Assembly (NCBI GenBank): GCA_934615235.1
Contig: CAKTTL010000051.1
Coordinates: 1 to 19,874 of the forward strand
Reading direction: 5' to 3'
DNA: 19,874 bases
Source of the DNA: an uncultured Clostridia bacterium
GTDB lineage: Bacteria; Bacillota; Clostridia; Christensenellales; Aristaeellaceae
Below are positions 6,559-14,718 of the stretch, piece by piece (position 1 is the stretch's first letter; each line of letters starts with the position of its first letter). The notes below the pieces were generated by a model. The model was not told where the DNA came from and ran no database searches. It was given only the letters and a program-made list of their open reading frames with translations. Made by a program: the position numbers and the translations under genes.

Positions 6559-7995
6559 TTACCGCTTCCAGAGCGACGGCGAGAACAGGATCAGAATCGG
6601 GAAAATTTCGAGCCGGCCGATCAGCATCGCCGCCGTCAGGACAATTTTGGAGAAGATGGAATACATCGCGAAATTGCCCATCGGCCCCACCAGCCCCAGG
6701 CCCGGGCCGACGTTGGACAGGCATGAGAGCACGGCGGTGAAATTCGTCGTCGTGTCGAAGCCGTCGAAGGAAACAAGCAGCGTCCCCACGATCAGCAGCA
6801 GAAAATACAGGAAAAAGAAAATCAGCGAGCCGCGCAGCGTTTCGTCGTCGACAGCCTTGCCGTTAATCATCACGCGGTTGACCGTGCGCGGGCGCGCCAT
6901 CCGGCGGATCTCGCAGCGCGCGGCTCGGCTCATGAGCAGGATGCGGCCGATTTTGATGCCGCCGCCCGTGCTGCCGGCGCACGCGCCGCAGAACATCAGC
7001 AGCACCAGCACCCAGCGGGAAACCTCGGGCCAGAGGTTAAAATCGGCGGTGGCAAAGCCCGCCGTGCTGGTGATGGACATCACCTGGAAAAACGCGTGCC
7101 GCACCGCGCTGGAAAAGCCGTCGAACAGCGGCAGGATATCGATCGTGATAATTCCCGTGGTCAACAGAACCAGCGCGCCGAACAGATGCAGCTCCTGATC
7201 GCGCAGCGCGTCGCGAACGCCGCCGCACAGGATAAAATAATAAAGGTTGAAATTGATGGAGAACAGCACGAGGAAAATGCCGATCACCCATTCGATATAC
7301 GGGCTGTTATACGCTCCCACGCTCAGCGCGCGGTTGCTGAAGCCGCCCGTGCCCGCCGTGCCGAAGGCGTGAATGAGCGCGTCGTAGAGCGGCATGCCGC
7401 CGGCCAGCAGGAAAACCGTCTCGATCACCGTCAGCGCGAAGTAGATCAGATACAGGATCCGCGCCGTATCGCGCGCGCGCGGCACGATCTTGCCGACCGT
7501 CGGGCCGGGCACCTCCGCGCGCATGATGTGCATGGCGTTGTTGTTGGCCAGCGGCAGCACGGCCAGAATAAACACCAGCACGCCCAGGCCGCCGATCCAG
7601 TGCGTCATGCTGCGCCAGAAAAGCAGCCCGCGCGACATGCCCTCCACGTCGAGCAGAATCGACGCGCCCGTCGTCGTAAAACCGGAGACGATTTCAAACA
7701 TCGCGTCCGCGTAATGCGTTACCTCGCCGGAAAGCCGAAGCGGCAGCGCGCCGAAAGCGGACATCAGCAGCCATGAAAGCGCGACGCTGATAAACCCTTC
7801 GCGCGCGTACAGCACGCTTTTCTGCGGCACGGCCGCGAGCATCAGCCCGCCCACGCCCGCCGTCGCGGCGATTGAAATTCCCCACGGCGTAAGGTTTTCG
7901 CCATAGAACAGCGCCACCAGCGCGGGAACAAGCATCATCACCGCTTCAATGAGCAGCACCAGCCCCAGCACGCGGCAAATCATCCTGCGGTTCAT
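6559..7995 (-). CDS. trkH: TrkH/KtrB-family potassium uptake protein
   Basis: A 478-residue membrane protein of the length usual for TrkH. It shows the four pore loops of this superfamily: GFTTTGAS (about 105-112), FGTAGTGGFS (211-220), TSTAGFAT in the third repeat and SNVGPGLG in the fourth; each keeps the selectivity-filter glycine. The family motif EVPGPTVGKIVPR follows the second repeat region. It would import K+ at the inner membrane with a TrkA/KtrA-type cytoplasmic partner, which is not encoded in this window. ATG 7995 was chosen because the protein then starts with a short charged tail and a membrane helix; AAGGA lies slightly far ahead (about 11 bases). The open frame upstream of this has no family similarity. 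It leads the minus-strand gene run. Confidence 0.94.
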   Translation of the reverse strand: MNRRMICRVLGLVLLIEAVMMLVPALVALFYGENLTPWGISIAATAGVGGLMLAAVPQKSVLYAREGFISVALSWLLMSAFGALPLRLSGEVTHYADAMFEIVSGFTTTGASILLDVEGMSRGLLFWRSMTHWIGGLGVLVFILAVLPLANNNAMHIMRAEVPGPTVGKIVPRARDTARILYLIYFALTVIETVFLLAGGMPLYDALIHAFGTAGTGGFSNRALSVGAYNSPYIEWVIGIFLVLFSINFNLYYFILCGGVRDALRDQELHLFGALVLLTTGIITIDILPLFDGFSSAVRHAFFQVMSITSTAGFATADFNLWPEVSRWVLVLLMFCGACAGSTGGGIKIGRILLMSRAARCEIRRMARPRTVNRVMINGKAVDDETLRGSLIFFFLYFLLLIVGTLLVSFDGFDTTTNFTAVLSCLSNVGPGLGLVGPMGNFAMYSIFSKIVLTAAMLIGRLEIFPILILFSPSLWKR

Positions 7996-8157
7996 CGTTT
8001 CGCAAATCCTTCTTTTCTTTCTTTTTTCGTATGCGGATGCAGTATACCAGAAAACGCGGAAAAAAGATAGCCCGCGCGTTCTTCCAGCCGGAAGGATTCG
8101 CGCGCCGCCCGGCGAATTATAACACAATCTTTACTTCTCCGGAGGTTTCTTTACGCT
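7996..8157. promoter_or_regulatory. Divergent promoter region between trkH and the MATE gene
   Basis: A 162-bp gap with starts pointing both ways. On the minus strand TGGTATACT (8049-8041) is an extended -10 with no clear -35 and could drive trkH. On the plus strand TATAAC (8118-8123) is a weak -10 candidate for the MATE gene, again without a convincing -35. No operator-like repeat was seen. Confidence 0.4.
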
Positions 8158-9522
8158 ATGGCCTCGAAAACCAGAGATATGACGCAGGGCAGCCCGACGC
8201 GGCTGATCCTCTCCTTTTGCCTGCCCATCATCGCAGGCAACCTTTTTCAGCAGCTGTATAACCTCGTCGATACCCTCGTCATCGGCCGCATCGAGGGCGT
8301 AACGGCGCTGGCCGCCGTTTCAGCCGCCGGCTGGCTGGATTGGGCCGTGCTCGGCCTCGCCATCGGCATGGCGCAGGGCTTTTCCATCCAGATCGCGCAG
8401 TCCTTCGGCGCGGCGGATTACGACGAGCTGCGCCGCGCGGCGGGGCAGAGCGTGCTGCTTTCCATCGGCATCACCGTCGTGCTGACGGCGCTGTCGGAGC
8501 TTTCCCTGCGGCCGATTCTCGTCGCGCTCAACTCGCCCGAAAACACGATCGAGCTGACGTGCCTGTATCTGCGCATCATTTTCGGCGGCGCGGCGTTTGT
8601 GATGACGTTCAACCTGCTTGCGGGCTTCCTGCGCTCACTGGGCGACAGCCGCACGCCGCTTTACGCGATGGTTGCGGCCGCGCTTTGCAATATCGCGCTG
8701 GATATTCTCTTCGTGGCGGCGTTCCACTGGGGCGTCGCGGGCGTCGCTGTCGCGACGGTTGCGTCGCAGGGCGTGAGCTGCGTGATCTGTCTGGCCGCTT
8801 TGCGGCATATTCCCGTCATCCGCCTCTCCCGCGCCGATCTGCGCCCGCAGCCGGCGATGATGAAACGCCTGATGGGCCTGGGCGTGCCCATCGCGTTTCA
8901 AAACCTGATTATCTCCATTGGCGGGCTGGTGCTGCAGCGCGTGGTGAACGATTTCGGCTTCGTCTTCATGGCTGGATACAATGCCGCTACGCGGCTGACC
9001 GGCCTGCTCGAGCTGGCGGGCAGTTCGCTTGGCAGCGCCGTCGGCACGTTTGCGGGGCAGAACCTCGGCGCGCGGCGGCTAGATCGCGTGCGGCTGGGGC
9101 TGCGGCGCTCGGCGCAGATCGGCGTAATCATGGCGTTTACCGTGGGCGCGCTCGTTTCGCTTTTTGCGCGTCCGCTGCTGCTGCTCTTTGTTAACGATGA
9201 ACCGGAGCTCGTCGAACAGGTGCTGCGCGTCGGCTGCCGGTATCTGTACGTGGCCAGCGCCGGGCTTTTCACGCTGAATCTGCTCTTCGTCTATCGTTCT
9301 ACGCTGCAGGGGCTGGGCGATACGATGATTCCGATGATTTCCGGCTTTGTCGAGCTGGTGATGCGCATCGGCTGCGCGCTGCTTCTGCCGCGCGTCATCG
9401 GCGAATGGGGCGTGTACTGGGCGGAAGTCGCCGCGTGGGTGGGCGCAGCCGCGCTGCTCATCTGGGGATATTATTATAGGATGCGCATACTGTCCGCGCA
9501 ATTTGAACGGGAAGCATCCTGA
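8158..9522 (+). CDS. MATE-family multidrug/toxin efflux transporter
   Basis: A 454-residue membrane protein with about twelve hydrophobic helices in two similar halves. The N-terminal stretch has the MATE signature (P-x-I-x-G-N-L-F-Q-x-L-Y-N-x-V-D), followed by GFLRSLGDSRTPLYA in the first half and YRSTLQGLGDTMIPM in the second. Members expel cationic drugs or metabolites using a Na+ or H+ gradient; the substrate cannot be told. GGAGG lies 12 bases ahead of the ATG, a longer spacing than usual, and there is no other in-frame start nearby. The gene stands alone, divergent from trkH and convergent with the nitroreductase gene, and ends at a repeat element and a strong terminator. Confidence 0.95.
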   Translation: MASKTRDMTQGSPTRLILSFCLPIIAGNLFQQLYNLVDTLVIGRIEGVTALAAVSAAGWLDWAVLGLAIGMAQGFSIQIAQSFGAADYDELRRAAGQSVLLSIGITVVLTALSELSLRPILVALNSPENTIELTCLYLRIIFGGAAFVMTFNLLAGFLRSLGDSRTPLYAMVAAALCNIALDILFVAAFHWGVAGVAVATVASQGVSCVICLAALRHIPVIRLSRADLRPQPAMMKRLMGLGVPIAFQNLIISIGGLVLQRVVNDFGFVFMAGYNAATRLTGLLELAGSSLGSAVGTFAGQNLGARRLDRVRLGLRRSAQIGVIMAFTVGALVSLFARPLLLLFVNDEPELVEQVLRVGCRYLYVASAGLFTLNLLFVYRSTLQGLGDTMIPMISGFVELVMRIGCALLLPRVIGEWGVYWAEVAAWVGAAALLIWGYYYRMRILSAQFEREAS

Positions 9523-9530
9523 CGGATTAC

Positions 9531-9639
9531 AGGGTGTATCTGAGAAATTCCCTGAGATTCCATCATGGCGGCTTTTCCGCCGTTTCGGCGTCGAAAAATC
9601 CGCTCGAGCTGTCGTCTCTTTCTTTTTCAGATACACCCT
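9531..9639 (+). repeat. MITE-like repeat element, short copy (109 bp)
   Basis: It begins AGGGTGTATCTGAGAAA and ends TTTTTCAGATACACCCT, 17-bp terminal inverted repeats with one mismatch. The interior contains a GGCGG/CCGCC hairpin and no coding capacity. It aligns along its full length with the copy at 17807-17969 except for 53 bp missing here. TA follows the right end; the left flank is CA, so one TA may have mutated. It lies in the gap after the MATE gene. Confidence 0.85.
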
Positions 9640-9647
9640 AAACGCAA

Positions 9648-9697
9648 AACGCCTTCCGAAACGAACAGGTTTCGGAAGGCGTTCTTTTTTATTTTTT
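9648..9697 (+). terminator. Strong intrinsic terminator of the MATE gene, shared with the convergent unit
   Basis: A perfect 15-bp stem (AACGCCTTCCGAAAC at 9648-9662 with its complement at 9669-9683), a 6-base loop, then CTTTTTTATTTTTT. The U tract serves plus-strand transcription from the MATE gene. The stop codon of the nitroreductase gene (9691-9689) lies inside this T tract. A weaker T-rich stretch on the other side could also help stop minus-strand transcripts. Confidence 0.93.
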
Positions 9698-10288
9698 CGC
9701 TTCAACCAGAATTTCTTCCAGCGGCCGCTTCCAGACGTGATGCACGTCGTTCTCATCGCGGATGTAATAGTGGCCCTCGTCGACGTAACCCGCGGGCGCG
9801 TCGTGCAGGACGACCGTTTCCGCCGGCTTGCCGAGCGCCACGACGAGCAGCGGCTTGAGCCCTTCGGGCAGCGCCAGCGCCCGCGCAAGCTCCTCCGCCG
9901 AAAAGCTGCCGATCATGCAGCCGCCGAAGCCCATCTCCGTCGCCCCAAGCAGAATCGTCTGCGCGGTGATGCCCACGTCCTTGTAAAAGGGCGTTTCGTT
10001 AGGCGCAAGCTTCGTATCGAGCAAAATCACGATAAACGCGGTCGGCTCGCAGCCGGGGTGCGGCAGATGCGCCTCTTTCGCGCGCCCCGCCCAGCGGGTG
10101 CGCGACTGGATAACGGCGTTCGTTTCCGTGCCGGAGCTGATGAAAAATTTGAGCGCCTGCAGGTTCGTGGTGGAAGGCGTCAGGCGCGTAAGCGCCACAA
10201 GATGGCGCAGCTGATCGTCCGTCAGCCGCTCCGTCTGCGAGAAGCCGCGATAGCTGCGGTCGGCGCGCAAAAGCGCTTCGAGATTCAT
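9689..10288 (-). CDS. Nitroreductase-family FMN oxidoreductase
   Basis: A 199-residue protein of the NfsB/FRase-like superfamily. The N-terminal RSYRGFS (R10 onwards) is the FMN-phosphate binding region; TPSTTNLQALKF contributes to the flavin/substrate pocket; the central DVGITAQTILLGATEMGFGGCMIG is the typical dimer helix plus flavin-binding loop. Such enzymes reduce nitro groups, quinones or flavins with NAD(P)H; the physiological substrate is unknown. ATG 10288 has GGGAGG eight bases ahead. It lies 15 bp after guaB and is probably transcribed with it. Confidence 0.9.
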   Translation of the reverse strand: MNLEALLRADRSYRGFSQTERLTDDQLRHLVALTRLTPSTTNLQALKFFISSGTETNAVIQSRTRWAGRAKEAHLPHPGCEPTAFIVILLDTKLAPNETPFYKDVGITAQTILLGATEMGFGGCMIGSFSAEELARALALPEGLKPLLVVALGKPAETVVLHDAPAGYVDEGHYYIRDENDVHHVWKRPLEEILVEAKK

Positions 10289-10303
10289 TGCCGTCCCTCC
10301 CGG

Positions 10304-11767
10304 TTACTCCGCGCCGCGGGAATAGTTCGGCGCTTCCTTGGTGATGTAGATATCGTGCGGATGGCTTTCGGCCAGGCCCGCGTTGGTAATGCGGATAAAC
10401 TCCGCGGTATCCTGCAGGGTGGGGATATCCTTCGCGCCGCAGTAGCCCATGCCGCTGCGCAGGCCGCCGACCAGCTGGAAGATCGTCTCGGAAAGCGCGC
10501 CCTTATACGGCACGCGGCCTTCGACGCCCTCGGGCACGAATTTCTTCGCGTCCTCCTGGAAGTAGCGGTCCTTGCCGCCGGCCGCCATGGCCGCGAGCGA
10601 ACCCATGCCGCGGTAAACCTTGAAGGAGCGGCCCTGATAGATTTCCATTTCGCCGGGGCTTTCGGTCGTGCCCGCGAGCAGGCTGCCCAGCATGACGGCG
10701 CTTGCGCCGGCTGCCAGCGCCTTCACGATATCGCCGGAATACTTGATGCCGCCGTCGGCGATGATGTGCACGCCGTATTTCGCTGCTTCCTCGGCGCAGT
10801 CGGCCACCGCGGTAATCTGCGGCACGCCGATGCCGCTGACCACGCGCGTGGTGCAGATGCTGCCCGGGCCGATGCCGACCTTGACGCAGCTGGCGCCCGC
10901 GGAAATCAGATCATGCACCGCCGCCTTCGTCGCGACGTTGCCGCCGATAATCGGCAGTTCGGGGTACAGTCCGCGCAGCGTTTCGACCATCTTCAAAACG
11001 CCTTCGCTGTGGCCGTGCGCCGTATCGACGACCAGTACGTCCACGCGCGCCGCGACCAGCGCCGCCGCGCGCTCGAGCGTATCGTGCGCGATGCCCACGG
11101 CCGCGCCGCAGAGGAGGCGGCCGTTTTTATCCTTGGCGCTGTTGGGATATTTGATGGCCTTTTCGATGTCCTTTGTCGTAATCAGGCCGACGAGGTTATA
11201 GTTTTCGTCCACCAGCGGCAGCTTTTCAATGCGGTATCTCGCCAGGATGCGCTTGGCTTCCTCCAGGCTCGTTCCCGCGGGCGCGGTGATGAGATGATCC
11301 TTCGTCATCACCTCGTCGATGGGCTGATCTTCGCGCACTTCAAAGCGCAGGTCGCGGTTGGTGAGAATGCCCACGAGCTTGCCGCTGCGCGTGATGGGCA
11401 CGCCGGAGATGCGGTAGCGGCTCATCAGCGCCAGCGCGTCGCCGACCTTATGTTCGGGCGTGAGGAAGAAGGGATCGGTGATAACGCCGTGCTCGCTGCG
11501 TTTGACCTTGTCCACCTGCGCGGCCTGATCGGCGATGGGCATGCTCTTATGAATGATGCCCATGCCGCCCTCGCGCGCCATGGCGATGGCCAGACGGGAA
11601 TCGGTGACGGTATCCATCGCGGCGCTGAGCATCGGCACGTTCAGGCAGATGCCGGGCACCAGCTCGGAATGCAGATCGATATCCTTGGGCAGCACGCTGC
11701 TGCGATGCGGCACAAGCAGCACGTCGTCAAACGTCAGCCCTTCGCGAATTTTGTCAAACTGAAACAT
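10304..11767 (-). CDS. guaB: Inosine-5'-monophosphate dehydrogenase
   Basis: A 487-residue enzyme, the normal bacterial length. It oxidises IMP to XMP with NAD+, the committed step of GTP synthesis in the cytoplasm. The N-terminal EGLTFDDVLLVP is the family start. Two CBS domains (about 95-205) are inserted in the TIM barrel. The catalytic loop GIGPGSICTTR puts the active cysteine at C305. YRGMGSLAAM and the flap KDRYFQ follow. ATG 11767 has GGAGG close ahead in a purine-rich leader. It is 80 bp downstream of the dipeptidase gene with only a weak hairpin between, and 15 bp before the nitroreductase gene. No guanine riboswitch was recognised in the short leader. Confidence 0.98.
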   Translation of the reverse strand: MFQFDKIREGLTFDDVLLVPHRSSVLPKDIDLHSELVPGICLNVPMLSAAMDTVTDSRLAIAMAREGGMGIIHKSMPIADQAAQVDKVKRSEHGVITDPFFLTPEHKVGDALALMSRYRISGVPITRSGKLVGILTNRDLRFEVREDQPIDEVMTKDHLITAPAGTSLEEAKRILARYRIEKLPLVDENYNLVGLITTKDIEKAIKYPNSAKDKNGRLLCGAAVGIAHDTLERAAALVAARVDVLVVDTAHGHSEGVLKMVETLRGLYPELPIIGGNVATKAAVHDLISAGASCVKVGIGPGSICTTRVVSGIGVPQITAVADCAEEAAKYGVHIIADGGIKYSGDIVKALAAGASAVMLGSLLAGTTESPGEMEIYQGRSFKVYRGMGSLAAMAAGGKDRYFQEDAKKFVPEGVEGRVPYKGALSETIFQLVGGLRSGMGYCGAKDIPTLQDTAEFIRITNAGLAESHPHDIYITKEAPNYSRGAE

Positions 11768-11815
11768 TTGTATCTCCTCCCTCTCTCTTCACACCGTTTT
11801 GCTTTTATGGAAACA

Positions 11816-11832
11816 GCCGCGCAGAGCGCGGC
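11816..11832 (-). terminator. Weak GC-rich hairpin between dipeptidase gene and guaB
   Basis: GCCGCGC and GCGCGGC form a 7-bp stem with a 3-base loop. It is followed on the minus strand only by TGTTTCC, so read-through into guaB is likely. It could act as an attenuator or an mRNA-processing stop rather than a true terminator. Confidence 0.35.
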
Positions 11833-11847
11833 CAGGAACCAACCGTT

Positions 11848-12777
11848 TTATCCGTCGATTCTCCTGAAGTAATCCAGGAAGTTTTTCCCTGCGATGCCTT
11901 CGATTTCTTCTTCGCTGAAGCCCCGCAGGCGCAGCATATCGATCAGCCGCGGCAGATCGGCCGGGCTCTCCAGCCCCTGCGGAGAGGATTCAATGCCGTC
12001 AAAATCGGAGCCGAAGCCCATGTGCTTCACGCCGCCCAGCTCCGCGATATGCACGAAGTGATCGCACAGATCGTCCAGCATGCAGCGCGGCTCGCCGTTG
12101 ATGAAATACGTGTAGAAGTTCACCCCGATCCAGCCGCCGCGCTCGATGAGCGCGCAAATCTGGTCGTCCGTGAGGTTGCGCGTGGAGTTGCACAGCTTGC
12201 GGCAGCAGGAATGGCTCGCCATCGGCGGCTTTTCGGCGTGGAAGATCAGATCCCAGAAGCCGCCTTCGCCCAGGTGGCTCACGTCTACCGCCATGCCCAG
12301 CTTCGCCATCTCGCGCACGCAGTCCCAGCCGAAGGGCTTCAGGCCGCGGTGTCCATCCGCGCAGTGCGGATAAGCGAGCAGGTTTTCATAGTTCCACGTC
12401 AGGGCGCAAAGCCTTGCGCCTTTCTCCCGAAAGGCCCGCAGTTTTTCCAGCGAATCGCCGAAGACCTCCGCGCCCTCGAGCGAGAGCATGACGCAGTTTT
12501 CGCCTTCCTTCGCCTCGAAGGGACTGTCTACCTTGCGCACGCCGCGCCCGGTCAGCTGCGGCAGCGCGGCCAGCTCGGCGGCGGCGATCGCCTCCGGATT
12601 CTGCCAGCCCTTCGCGTTCGGCCCGTACGAGCCCGCGTACAGCGCGCAGACCTGCAGCGTCACGCCGCCCGCGCGCAGCGCCTCAGGCGTCACGCAGGGC
12701 GCCTGCTTCTCGCGCGGCAGATCGGCGCGTACAAGCAGCGTATCGCAATGCGTATCGACGATAAACAAAGCAGCCAC
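11848..12777 (-). CDS. M19-family (membrane dipeptidase-like) metallopeptidase
   Basis: A 309-residue zinc peptidase of the renal dipeptidase family. It carries the metal motif DTHCD (H10, D12), a bridging Glu in SLEGAE (E101), DVSHLGEGGFWD (H168), ASHSCCRKLCNSTRNLTD (H189) and GSDFDGI near the C-terminus. These enzymes split dipeptides, some with a D-residue. No signal peptide is seen, so a cytoplasmic role in peptide use is likely. The start is uncertain: GTG 12777 has GGAGG only two bases ahead, whereas TTG 12768 has it at 11 bases and would give MFIVDTHCD, close to the family N-terminus. It is divergent from hrcA and probably heads the unit with guaB. Confidence 0.93.
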   Translation of the reverse strand: MAALFIVDTHCDTLLVRADLPREKQAPCVTPEALRAGGVTLQVCALYAGSYGPNAKGWQNPEAIAAAELAALPQLTGRGVRKVDSPFEAKEGENCVMLSLEGAEVFGDSLEKLRAFREKGARLCALTWNYENLLAYPHCADGHRGLKPFGWDCVREMAKLGMAVDVSHLGEGGFWDLIFHAEKPPMASHSCCRKLCNSTRNLTDDQICALIERGGWIGVNFYTYFINGEPRCMLDDLCDHFVHIAELGGVKHMGFGSDFDGIESSPQGLESPADLPRLIDMLRLRGFSEEEIEGIAGKNFLDYFRRIDG

Positions 12778-12808
12778 CGCCTCCCGGTCCTGTTCTAAAA
12801 TTGCGGAT

Positions 12809-12837
12809 ATTCTACCATATTATGTCCCCGAACGCAA
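12809..12837 (-). promoter_or_regulatory. Probable promoter of the dipeptidase unit
   Basis: On the minus strand TTGCGT (12837-12832) and TAGAAT (12814-12809) are separated by 17 bases, ending about 30 bases ahead of the dipeptidase start. The -35 is imperfect, so strength is uncertain. Confidence 0.5.
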
Positions 12838-12908
12838 GAGCTCTGCGGACGTTTTTTTGCTGCTTGCCGGAGCGGGGAATAAAAAGGAAAAATTTTTTAA
12901 TAAAGCTA

Positions 12909-12937
12909 TTGACAAAGAAAGTCAAACGTGCTATTCT
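12909..12937 (+). promoter_or_regulatory. Sigma-A promoter of the hrcA operon
   Basis: Consensus TTGACA (12909-12914), a 17-base spacer and TATTCT (12932-12937). The A/T-rich stretch just upstream (12885-12905) could act as an UP element. Transcription would start around 12944, just before the CIRCE operator. Confidence 0.9.
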
Positions 12938-12949
12938 GTCACCGTTGAG

Positions 12950-12976
12950 TTAGCACTCACAAGTTGAGAGTGCTAA
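12950..12976 (+). promoter_or_regulatory. CIRCE operator (HrcA binding site)
   Basis: TTAGCACTC-N9-GAGTGCTAA, an exact match to the consensus inverted repeat. It lies directly downstream of the promoter and 31 bases ahead of the hrcA start codon, so HrcA would repress its own operon and heat shock would release it. Confidence 0.98.
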
Positions 12977-13007
12977 CAAAGCAAAGTTGCCGAAGGGAGG
13001 GTCGGAT

Positions 13008-14117
13008 ATGATGATGGACGAACGAAAGCTGCGCATCCTGCAGGCGATTATCGACGACTACATTATGACGGCCGTGCCCGTGGGTTCCCGCACGATTTCG
13101 AAAAAATACGACATCGGCGGTCTCAGCTCGGCGACCATTCGCAACGAGATGAGCGATCTGGAGGAGTTGGGCTATCTCGATCAGCCGCACACCTCCGCCG
13201 GCCGCGTCCCGTCGCTGAAAGCCTACCGGCTGTACGTTGAAAATCTGCTGCACGGCACGCCGAAGATTTCGCCGGAAATGGCCCGCCAGCTGCGTACGCA
13301 TTTTGACAGTCGAACCCATCAGGTGGAAGACGTCATTCGCAGCGCGGCGCAGGCGATTTCCGATGTGACGCAATACACGGCGGTCGTTACCGCGCCGCAG
13401 TCGCGTTCGCCGCGAATCCGGCATCTGCAGTTCGTTCCCGTTTCCGAAGGCCTTGCGCTGCTGGTGATGGTAACGGACGCGGGCATCGTTCGCGACAACG
13501 TGATCCGCATCGACCCGACGCTTACGCCGGAAGATCTCTTCGAAATCGGCCGGATGCTGACGGCGCAGCTTAAAGGGCTTACGCCCGAGGAGGTTTGCCC
13601 GAAGCTGACGGAGCTGGCCACCCGCTACGAATCGTACCGGCTGATGCTCGGCGACGTGCAGGAAGCCGTGAATCGTTCGCAGCGCAAGGAAGTCATGGTC
13701 GGCGGGCGGTCGAACATCCTGCATTATCCCGAATACTCCGACACGGAGAAGGCGCGCGCCGTCCTCTCGGTACTGGAAAAGCGGGATAAGCTCATGCAGC
13801 TGATGCGCTCCAAGCCGCAGATGGTTTTCACCATCCGCATCGGCGACGAAACCGGGATGCCCGAAACGAGCGACTGCTCGGTGGTAACGATGAATTACCG
13901 CATCGGCAGCGAAACGACCGGCACCATCGGCGTGATCGGCCCCACGCGCATGCAGTACGCCCGCGTGATCCCCGTGCTCGACTACATGGGGCGCGCGATG
14001 AGCGAAATGATGACCGACAGGGATCGGGGACAGAACGCGCCGCAGGGCGGCGAGGATCCCCAGAAGATAGAAAGTAGGGAGAAACGGAATGAAGCCGAAG
14101 GAAGAGAAGAACAATAA
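13008..14117 (+). CDS. hrcA: Heat-inducible transcription repressor HrcA
   Basis: A 369-residue repressor of the class I heat-shock genes; it binds CIRCE when kept active by GroE. The N-terminal winged helix contains TAVPVGSRTISKKY and SSATIRNEMSDLEELGYLDQ, followed by HTSAGRVPSLKAYR, all strongly conserved. The central and C-terminal inserted/dimerisation domains follow. The last 30 or so residues are a charged, low-complexity tail overlapping the start of grpE by 29 bp. I chose ATG 13008, which has GGGAGG seven bases ahead; an in-frame upstream codon at 12987 lies right next to the operator and has no ribosome site. First gene of the dnaK operon. Confidence 0.98.
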   Translation: MMMDERKLRILQAIIDDYIMTAVPVGSRTISKKYDIGGLSSATIRNEMSDLEELGYLDQPHTSAGRVPSLKAYRLYVENLLHGTPKISPEMARQLRTHFDSRTHQVEDVIRSAAQAISDVTQYTAVVTAPQSRSPRIRHLQFVPVSEGLALLVMVTDAGIVRDNVIRIDPTLTPEDLFEIGRMLTAQLKGLTPEEVCPKLTELATRYESYRLMLGDVQEAVNRSQRKEVMVGGRSNILHYPEYSDTEKARAVLSVLEKRDKLMQLMRSKPQMVFTIRIGDETGMPETSDCSVVTMNYRIGSETTGTIGVIGPTRMQYARVIPVLDYMGRAMSEMMTDRDRGQNAPQGGEDPQKIESREKRNEAEGREEQ

Positions 14118-14637
14118 CCCCGCGCCGGAGCAGCCGGTTGACGCTCAGGCGGCTGCGCCGCAGGAGGAAGCGCCGCAGGGACCGTCCCTGGAAGAGCAGC
14201 TCAAGGCCGCCGAGCAAAAGCGCGACGAGTACCTTGATCTGGCGCAGCGCGTGCAGGCGGAGTTCGATAACTTCCGCCGCCGCAACAACGCCGCGCGGAG
14301 CGAAGCCTGGTCCGACGGCGCGCGGGAAACGGTGCTTTTGATGCTCCCCGTGATCGATAACCTCGAGCGCGCCCTTGCGGCGCAGGCTGAGAAAACGCCC
14401 TTCCGCGACGGCGTTGAAATGGTTCACCGCCAGATGCTCGAGGTGCTTTCCAAGCGCGGCGTAACCGAGATCGACTGTCTCGGCAAGCCGTTCGATCCGG
14501 AGCTTGAAAACGCCGTGGCGCAGGCCGACAGTTCCGAAGGCGAGCCCGGCACCGTCTGCACGGTGCTTCAAAAGGGCTATAAGACGGAGAACCGCGTGGT
14601 TCGCCACGCGATGGTCCGCGTCGTCGCCGCCGACTGA
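14089..14637 (+). CDS. grpE: Nucleotide exchange factor GrpE
   Basis: A 182-residue co-chaperone that makes DnaK release ADP. The N-terminal 45 residues are charged and Pro/Gln/Ala-rich, then a long coiled coil (about 40-80, with YLDLAQRVQAEFDNFRRR), then the beta domain including LLPV-type helix residues (MLPVIDNLERAL) and the conserved end around VLQKGY and RVVRHAMVRV. ATG 14089 has AGGGAGA six bases ahead, inside hrcA, so the two are translationally coupled. Length fits the family. It is followed by an 81-bp gap before dnaK. Confidence 0.97.
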   Translation: MKPKEEKNNNPAPEQPVDAQAAAPQEEAPQGPSLEEQLKAAEQKRDEYLDLAQRVQAEFDNFRRRNNAARSEAWSDGARETVLLMLPVIDNLERALAAQAEKTPFRDGVEMVHRQMLEVLSKRGVTEIDCLGKPFDPELENAVAQADSSEGEPGTVCTVLQKGYKTENRVVRHAMVRVVAAD

Positions 14638-14718
14638 CCGCCCGCACCGCGTTTACCATAAATCACAAAGCAGACAAACCCAAACAAGCTGGTTTCTAAA
14701 TAAAAGGAGGAAACAATT

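Noticed and set aside
6539..6724. A 62-codon upstream extension of the NUDIX gene
   Set aside because: It overlaps the end of trkH, lacks NUDIX similarity, and ATG 6538 has a good ribosome site.
4979..7198. A 739-codon open frame on the plus strand opposite the oxidoreductase, NUDIX and trkH genes
   Set aside because: No family motif; it is the mirror of confident genes in GC-rich DNA.
7996..8127. A 44-codon upstream extension of trkH
   Set aside because: It covers the divergent promoter region and has no membrane or family features.
11768..11847. Possible riboswitch ahead of guaB
   Set aside because: Only 80 bp with one small hairpin; too short and without recognisable purine or other aptamer features.
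9503..11872. A 789-codon open frame on the plus strand opposite the nitroreductase and guaB genes
   Set aside because: It is antisense to two well-identified genes and shows Arg/Ala/His-rich, low-quality protein typical of the opposite strand of GC-rich coding DNA.
12957..14114. A 385-codon open frame antisense to hrcA
   Set aside because: Fully covered by hrcA, no recognisable motif.
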